The position numbers were made by a program, and so were the translations under genes. From NCBI GenBank assembly GCA_938030645.1, contig CALHHQ010000224.1, positions 1 through 11,175 of the forward strand: 11,175 bases of DNA. The letters are read 5' to 3'. Of this stretch, positions 6,640 through 11,175 are shown piece after piece (position 1 is the stretch's first letter; each line of letters starts with the position of its first letter). Source of the stretch: an uncultured Rhizobiaceae group bacterium. GTDB taxonomy: Bacteria; Pseudomonadota; Alphaproteobacteria; Rhizobiales; Rhizobiaceae. Under the pieces are notes generated by a model. The model searched no databases. It saw nothing but the letters and a program-made list of their open reading frames with translations, and was not told where the DNA came from.

Positions 6640-6651
6640 AAGGAACGTTCC
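6640..6651 (+). promoter_or_regulatory. pckA ribosome binding site within a 10-bp palindrome
   Basis: AAGGA (6640-6644) is a good Shine-Dalgarno, 7 bases before the GTG start, and decides that start. It overlaps GGAACGTTCC (6642-6651), a perfect palindrome that directly abuts the start codon. As RNA it could make only a 3-bp stem with a 4-base loop, so a DNA-level dyad or chance is as likely as control of translation. Confidence 0.6.
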
Positions 6652-8253
6652 GTGAAACAATCCGGCATTCATAATGAAGCTTTTGGTCCAGAGAAAATTG
6701 GTTTGACCAATTTGGCGGGCATCCGTTGGAACGATGATGAGAAAACACTTTATAATTTAGCTGTTGAACGCGGTGAAGGCGAAGCGGCTGCGGGTGGTGC
6801 TTTGTCAGTGAGCACAGGCAAACACACTGGTCGTTCCGCAACAGACAAATATATCGTCAGAGATTCTGAAACCGAAAAGTCTGTTTGGTGGGACAACAAC
6901 CAGGGGATGGATGAAGACAAGTTCGATGTTCTCTATGCAGATTTTCTCAAACACGCCGAAGGCAAAGAGCTTCACGCGCAAGACTTAAATGGTGGTGCTG
7001 ATCCAGAATATCAGATCGGTGTGCGCGTCTATCTCGAATTGACCTGGCATGCTCTGTTCATACGTCATTTACTGCGCCGTCCAGAAGTTTCCTCTTTAGC
7101 GTCGTTCGTGCCAGATATGACGATCATCAATTTGCCATCGTTTAGGGCAGACCCTGCACGCCACGGTTGTCGTTCCGAAACGGTAATTGCTGTAAATTTA
7201 AAGCGCGGTATCGTTTTGATTGGTGGAACCGAATATGCTGGCGAAACCAAGAAATCTGTATTTGGTGCGCTGAACTATTTCCTTCCTTCAAAGGGTGTGA
7301 TGCCCATGCATTGCTCAGCCAATGTGGGCGATGAGGGCGATGCAGCATTGTTTTTTGGACTGTCTGGAACAGGCAAGACCACGTTGTCTTCCGACGCAAC
7401 ACGCACACTCGTGGGTGATGACGAACATGGTTGGTCTGACAACGGTATTTTCAACTTTGAAGGCGGTTGCTATGCCAAAACAATTCGTTTGTCGCAGGAA
7501 GCAGAGCCGGAAATCTATGCAACCACACAAAGATGGGGTTCTGTGATTGAGAACGTTGTTCTCGATCCAGTTACAAAAGTTCCAGATTTTGACGACGGGT
7601 CTCTCACAGAGAACACGCGCGTTGCGTATCCACTGCACTATATTCCAAACGCTTCAGAAACCGGTATGGCCCCCCATCCGGGAACGATCATTATGCTGAC
7701 TGCTGATGCTTTCGGTGTGTTGCCTCCAATCGCGCGCATGACACCTGAGCAAGCGATGTACCATTTTCTGTCCGGCTACACCGCAAAAGTTGCTGGTACT
7801 GAAAAAGGAGTATCTGGTGTTCAGGCGACTTTTTCGACATGCTTTGGTGCACCCTTCATGCCGCGCCATCCAAGCGAGTATGGAAATTTGTTGCGTGATA
7901 AAATCGCCGAACACAACTCCACATGCTGGCTGGTCAATACGGGTTGGACGGGCGGTCGTTACGGCGAAGGGTCACGGATGCCGATCAAAGCAACGCGCGC
8001 ACTGTTGAAAGCCGCGTTGGATGGTTCGCTCAACGATGTTGAAATGCGAATTGACGAAAACTTCGGTTTGGAAGTTCCAGTGTCTGTTTCTGGAGTTGAT
8101 GATCAACTCCTTCGACCTCGTGATACATGGGCAGATGGGTCCGCTTACGACGAGCAAGCGCAAAAATTAGTGGCAATGTTCATAGAAAATTTTGGCAAGT
8201 TCGAATCGCATGTGGATGCAACGGTTCGTGACGCCGCTCCAACAGCAGCTTAA
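6652..8253 (+). CDS. pckA: Phosphoenolpyruvate carboxykinase (ATP), PckA
   Basis: PckA converts oxaloacetate and ATP to phosphoenolpyruvate, CO2 and ADP, the first committed step of gluconeogenesis from C4 acids such as succinate and malate. At 533 residues it matches the ATP-dependent bacterial family (about 540), not the GTP type. Visible motifs: substrate-binding HTGRS (58-62), GGTEYAGETKKS (191-202), metal/active-site HCSANVGDEGD (220-230), P-loop GLSGTGKTT (236-244), Asp256-Asp257 in VGDDEHGW, and the adenine-pocket region around NTGWTGG. The start is GTG at 6652 with a Shine-Dalgarno 7 bases upstream; the protein then begins MKQSGIHNEAFG, a usual position for the family. It diverges from chvI and converges on the PBP gene with an 11-bp gap. 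Control by carbon source is expected from relatives. Confidence 0.98.
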   Translation: MKQSGIHNEAFGPEKIGLTNLAGIRWNDDEKTLYNLAVERGEGEAAAGGALSVSTGKHTGRSATDKYIVRDSETEKSVWWDNNQGMDEDKFDVLYADFLKHAEGKELHAQDLNGGADPEYQIGVRVYLELTWHALFIRHLLRRPEVSSLASFVPDMTIINLPSFRADPARHGCRSETVIAVNLKRGIVLIGGTEYAGETKKSVFGALNYFLPSKGVMPMHCSANVGDEGDAALFFGLSGTGKTTLSSDATRTLVGDDEHGWSDNGIFNFEGGCYAKTIRLSQEAEPEIYATTQRWGSVIENVVLDPVTKVPDFDDGSLTENTRVAYPLHYIPNASETGMAPHPGTIIMLTADAFGVLPPIARMTPEQAMYHFLSGYTAKVAGTEKGVSGVQATFSTCFGAPFMPRHPSEYGNLLRDKIAEHNSTCWLVNTGWTGGRYGEGSRMPIKATRALLKAALDGSLNDVEMRIDENFGLEVPVSVSGVDDQLLRPRDTWADGSAYDEQAQKLVAMFIENFGKFESHVDATVRDAAPTAA

Positions 8254-8264
8254 CAAACGCTCAC

Positions 8265-10391
8265 TTAGTCGACCAGAATGAGGTCAAGGATAGTTTTTTT
8301 GGCCTTTTTCTGAAGCTCACCTTGGACACGCTCCCGCAATTCGTTTTTGACGCTGGCGGTCGTTTGCTCCCCCACGTTTTCTGCAGGGATTTTACGATCA
8401 GCCAACAATTGAGTTGGACGTGGAGAGGGAATAGGTAAACGATCAGGCAAGTTGGCTATAAACATATTTGCGCCCGGCAATGGCTTCGCTTCCAAATCTG
8501 AATGTGCCAGTTCCATAAACTCATTCCACATTTTTGCAGGAAGAGAACCACCGGTTAGCTTCTTTGTGGGTGAATTATTGTCGTTGCCAAACCAAATGCC
8601 TGTCACCAGATGGGCGGTATGACCCACAAACAGAGCGTCTCGAAAGCCTTGGCTTGTTCCAGTTTTTCCGCCAGCTTGGTGTTTCTTCAAACGTGCATTC
8701 TTACCAGTCCCATGAGACACGACGCGTGCCAACATTTGATTCATATCAGCTAGGTTCTCTGGCATCACGGCTGTAATCAGGTTTGGTGCTTTACGATCAA
8801 AAAGAATTTTTCCATCTTTTCCAGTGATCTTTTGAATCAAGTATGGCGTGATCTTCTTTCCGCCATTGGCAAATGGCGCAAATGAACGGGTGAGTTCAAA
8901 AAGACTGACTTCGGATGTGCCAAGCGCGAGGGACCCGTTGGCAGTTAACTTGCTTTCGATACCCATGCGTCGTGCAACAGATGCAACATTTCTTGGACCG
9001 GCTTGTGTGATGAGCTTTGCGGCGATTGTGTTGAGTGATCCGCTGAATGCAGCACCTAACGTCACTATACCACGATATTTTTTGTCGTAATTTTCAGGTT
9101 GCCATTTCCCAAATTTGACGGGTTCATCCACCAATTCGGTTGACGGTCCAAATCCATCTTCCAATGCTTTTAACCAAACAAATGTCTTGAATGCCGAGCC
9201 GGGTTGACGTTTCGCGTCGACCACACGATTGAACTGGCTTTTGCCGTAATCACGACCACCGATCAGGGCTCGAATTGCGCCGTCAGGAGCCATGGTGATC
9301 ATTGCACCCTGCGTCACGTTCTTCTTTTTGTCATGTTTGTCCAACGTTCCCGTCAACATGGAGTGAGCAGCAGTCATGAGAAATGGAGACACTGTGGTTT
9401 CAACAATCACATCGTGTTTGGGTTCGCCCAAAATCTTGGTGACCCGCTTCACAATCATATCCGAGACAAAGTGCTCTGGCCCCGATCTGAAGTGTTTTGC
9501 ATACTCACCTGGCTTGATGTTTGTGACATCCATCTTACCAGCTTTGATGTAGCCTTCTTCCTGCATTGCACGCAGAACCAGCCTTGCTCTGCGCTGCGCC
9601 AATTTTGGATTGCGTGCAGGTGAATATTTTGATGGCGCTTTTAACAACCCAGCAAGCAATGCAGCTTCAGGAACGGTTACATGTTTGGCAGATTTTCCGA
9701 AGTATCGACGCGACGCTGCGTCGACGCCGGTGGCACCTGCACCAAAATAGACTCGATTGAGATAGAGTTCTAAAATTTCAGCTTTTGAATATTTTGTCTC
9801 TAACCAAACTGCGAGAATGAGTTCCTGCACCTTGCGACCGAACGTGCGCTCTGGTTTCAAAAAAAGGTTTTTGGCTAATTGCTGTGTGATTGTGGAACCA
9901 CCCTCACGCATACGCTTTTGCATAATGTTGCGAGTCATGGCGCGGGTGAAGCCAATTGGGTCAAACCCAAAATGCGCATGGAAACGTCGATCTTCAATCG
10001 AAATCACGGCCTGTGCAATATAAGGTGACATTTCTTCAAGGCGCAACGCTTTGCCACCCGTGACACCACGGTTCGCAATCAAATCTCCATCAGCAGACAC
10101 AATTCGAATGTTCGGTGGTCGCTCTGGTACATGCCAAGTATCTGCGCTGGGCAGCTGAGTTGCGTAGAACGCAAGAATTCCAGCCACCCCGATTACCGCC
10201 CAAAGACCAAGAACGGCGCCCCAATATACAAAAATTGGAAAGGGTCTCAACAACCAACGCAACAACCGCCAAACCCAAAACCTCTTTTTGGGTTCTGAAG
10301 ACTTTCGACGCGAATTCTTTTTGCCACCCTTCTCAAATGACGGCTCCACGCGCGATTTTTGCTGTCCAGTGTCTTTTTTTCGACGCGCCAT
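8265..10391 (-). CDS. Class A penicillin-binding protein (PBP1 type)
   Basis: Bifunctional peptidoglycan synthase: it polymerises glycan strands from lipid II and cross-links peptides on the periplasmic face. With the ATG at 10391 it has 708 residues: a basic cytoplasmic tail (1-54), one membrane anchor (about 55-77), a GT51 transglycosylase domain with catalytic Glu133 in EDRRF and GGSTITQQL (164-172), and a transpeptidase domain with Ser399-x-x-Lys402 (GSAFK), Ser452-Leu-Asn454 and KTGT (576-579). All catalytic motifs are intact. The last 60 or so residues are Pro-rich then charged, with no recognised domain. An upstream TTG at 10430 would add 13 residues; the ATG gives MARRKK, as in rhizobial homologues, and neither has a strong Shine-Dalgarno. 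It may be annotated as a PBP 1A or 1C subfamily member, which I cannot settle by eye. Confidence 0.94.
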   Translation of the reverse strand: MARRKKDTGQQKSRVEPSFEKGGKKNSRRKSSEPKKRFWVWRLLRWLLRPFPIFVYWGAVLGLWAVIGVAGILAFYATQLPSADTWHVPERPPNIRIVSADGDLIANRGVTGGKALRLEEMSPYIAQAVISIEDRRFHAHFGFDPIGFTRAMTRNIMQKRMREGGSTITQQLAKNLFLKPERTFGRKVQELILAVWLETKYSKAEILELYLNRVYFGAGATGVDAASRRYFGKSAKHVTVPEAALLAGLLKAPSKYSPARNPKLAQRRARLVLRAMQEEGYIKAGKMDVTNIKPGEYAKHFRSGPEHFVSDMIVKRVTKILGEPKHDVIVETTVSPFLMTAAHSMLTGTLDKHDKKKNVTQGAMITMAPDGAIRALIGGRDYGKSQFNRVVDAKRQPGSAFKTFVWLKALEDGFGPSTELVDEPVKFGKWQPENYDKKYRGIVTLGAAFSGSLNTIAAKLITQAGPRNVASVARRMGIESKLTANGSLALGTSEVSLFELTRSFAPFANGGKKITPYLIQKITGKDGKILFDRKAPNLITAVMPENLADMNQMLARVVSHGTGKNARLKKHQAGGKTGTSQGFRDALFVGHTAHLVTGIWFGNDNNSPTKKLTGGSLPAKMWNEFMELAHSDLEAKPLPGANMFIANLPDRLPIPSPRPTQLLADRKIPAENVGEQTTASVKNELRERVQGELQKKAKKTILDLILVD

Positions 10392-10426
10392 TGAAAACCA
10401 ATTGAATGAAAGAGGGCTTTGCCGAG

Positions 10427-10436
10427 GCAAGCTTGC
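10427..10436. repeat. 10-bp perfect palindrome upstream of PBP gene
   Basis: GCAAGCTTGC is a perfect palindrome about 35 bp before the PBP ATG at 10391. It overlaps the alternative TTG start. It could be an operator or chance; nothing further supports a role. Confidence 0.3.
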
Positions 10437-10506
10437 TTAACGATGGGTAAAATATATCGGAAGCTGTTTAAGCTTGGGTAAAGGACCGAGTTAACCATTT
10501 CAGAAA

Positions 10507-10524
10507 TTTCACGCATTTGTGAAA
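10507..10524. repeat. 6-bp inverted repeat in PBP-acyltransferase spacer
   Basis: TTTCAC (10507-10512) and GTGAAA (10519-10524) pair exactly around a 6-base spacer. The site lies about 70 bp before the acyltransferase start, within the 199-bp divergent spacer (10392-10590), a sensible position for an operator. No clear -35/-10 pair was found in the spacer. Confidence 0.3.
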
Positions 10525-10590
10525 GGCCCGTTCAGAACAATTTCAGGCGAATTTGATGAAATAGCGTCGATTCATTTTGAGGACGAATTC

Positions 10591-11175
10591 ATGACCCTTG
10601 CCAATATATATAAGCCCGCCAATGCACCCCGTATTGATTGGGTGGACACTGCAAAAGGTATTTGCATCATTTTGGTGGTGATGTTGCACACAACACTGGG
10701 TCTTGAAGCTGCATCGGGCCAACGGGGTTGGATGCATGCCATCGTGGATTTCTCGAAGCCATTTCGGATGCCAGATTTCTTCATGATCTCAGGCCTTTTC
10801 CTTGCGGCGACCATTGACCGTCCTTGGCGTCATTACATTGACCGCAAAGTGATCCACTTTTTCTACTTTTATATTTTATGGGTTGTGATTCAGTTTGCCT
10901 TTAAAGCACCGTTTATGGTGATGGATGGAAACTCTTTGAGTGCCGTGATGCGGTCGTTCGCTTTCACGTTTGTTCAACCTTTCGGAACTCTGTGGTTCAT
11001 TTACATGCTTCCAGTTTTCTTCGTGGTGGCGAAACTTTTCAAAAATCACAAATGGATCCTTTTGGGGTTAGCTGCACTGCTTCAAATCGCACCTGTGAAC
11101 ACCCATGAGGTTTTTGCGCCCGTTGCCAAAGCACTTGGTGTCGTGGAAGCGGAGGGTCACTTCGTGCTGGTCGAT
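10591..11175 (+). CDS. Acyltransferase-3 family membrane protein, 5' part
   Basis: The frame is open from ATG 10591 to the window end: 195 residues with no stop. A good Shine-Dalgarno (GAGGA, 10579-10583) lies 7 bases before the ATG. The N-terminus RIDWVDTAKGICIILVV and His33 in VVMLHTT are typical of the acyltransferase-3 (OafA/OpgC/NodX-like) family, many-spanning inner-membrane proteins that O-acylate sugars of surface or periplasmic glycans; the early Arg/Asp and the His in the first membrane helix are the conserved parts. PFRMPDFFMISGLFLA (57-72) is the second family block, and GTLWFIYMLPVFF (132-144) a third. Membrane segments are visible at about 22-38, 60-75, 87-105, 132-148 and 154-169. 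The acceptor glycan cannot be told. Its divergent neighbour makes peptidoglycan, which only loosely suggests an envelope role. Confidence 0.88.
   Translation, partial: MTLANIYKPANAPRIDWVDTAKGICIILVVMLHTTLGLEAASGQRGWMHAIVDFSKPFRMPDFFMISGLFLAATIDRPWRHYIDRKVIHFFYFYILWVVIQFAFKAPFMVMDGNSLSAVMRSFAFTFVQPFGTLWFIYMLPVFFVVAKLFKNHKWILLGLAALLQIAPVNTHEVFAPVAKALGVVEAEGHFVLVD

Larger units (their letters stand above)
6222..6651. other. chvI-pckA divergent intergenic region
   Basis: 430 bp without a credible gene, AT-rich compared with the flanking genes. It must contain promoters for both chvI (-) and pckA (+), but I see no clear -35/-10 pair on either strand. Seen directly: tandem TTGAAC hexamers (6247-6258) and tandem TTTCAA hexamers (6327-6338) on the chvI side; two AATTGTG copies 15 bp apart (6363-6369, 6378-6384); a 12-bp perfect palindrome (6461-6472); and inverted repeats running from 6479 to 6615. 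A frame open from 6142 to 6357 (+) overlaps the start of chvI in antisense and shows no family features, so it is not called. Confidence 0.7.

Noticed and set aside
8271..8300. Possible pckA terminator: GACC (8271-8274) with GGTC (8282-8285) and T7 at 8294-8300
   Set aside because: Only a 4-bp stem, and the T run is separated from it by 8 bases and lies in the PBP coding region; too weak to call.
9204..9623. 139-codon open frame antisense to the PBP gene
   Set aside because: Cys/His-rich but with no regular metal-binding spacing, inside the conserved transpeptidase gene; shadow frame.
10543..10814. Minus-strand open frames of 64 and 80 codons over the acyltransferase start
   Set aside because: They oppose a frame with clear acyltransferase-3 motifs and a good ribosome site, and have no family features.
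1..11175. CRISPR array, insertion sequence, tRNA, rRNA, phage or defence genes
   Set aside because: No regular spaced repeats, transposase motifs, terminal repeats or tRNA-like cloverleaf sequence were seen; nearly all the DNA is accounted for by core genes.

Overview
The window looks like core chromosome of an alphaproteobacterium, most likely a Rhizobiales (Hyphomicrobiales) member. Three gene neighbourhoods point there: hisA-hisF-hisE-coaA; the ChvG/ChvI two-component pair fused into one gene string with a short HPr kinase, an EIIA-Man protein and HPr; and chvI lying back to back with an ATP-type pckA. The base composition is moderate, near half GC by eye and not counted. That is lower than in most soil rhizobia and would suit a marine genus, but this placement is an inference.

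Layout. Positions 2-2425 (+) hold the end of the histidine operon (hisA, cut by the window edge, then hisF and hisE) followed directly by coaA. Positions 2427-6221 (-) read in transcription order chvI, chvG, hprK, manX-like EIIA, ptsH, tightly packed with two 4-bp ATGA overlaps. The coaA and ptsH stop codons face each other across a single base. A 430-bp intergenic region (6222-6651) separates chvI from the divergent pckA (6652-8253, +); it carries a 12-bp perfect palindrome and a chain of inverted repeats. pckA converges on a class A penicillin-binding protein gene (8265-10391, -) across 11 bp. After a 199-bp divergent spacer, a membrane acyltransferase gene starts at 10591 (+) and runs off the end of the window.

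How the genes fit together. ChvG/ChvI (ExoS/ChvI, BvrS/BvrR) is the envelope and acid-stress regulator of Rhizobiales. HprK, EIIA-Man and HPr form a regulatory phosphotransfer system without a sugar permease. In Sinorhizobium the equivalents link carbon state, including succinate use, to gene control, and pckA performs the first committed step of gluconeogenesis from C4 acids. Their clustering is known and fits shared control of carbon and envelope state. PBP1 and the acyltransferase are envelope functions.

I found no mobile element, CRISPR array, RNA gene or plainly new multi-gene system. The points most worth a second look are non-coding: the palindrome and the series of hairpins ahead of pckA. 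A third is an HPr kinase whose signature motif is divergent.
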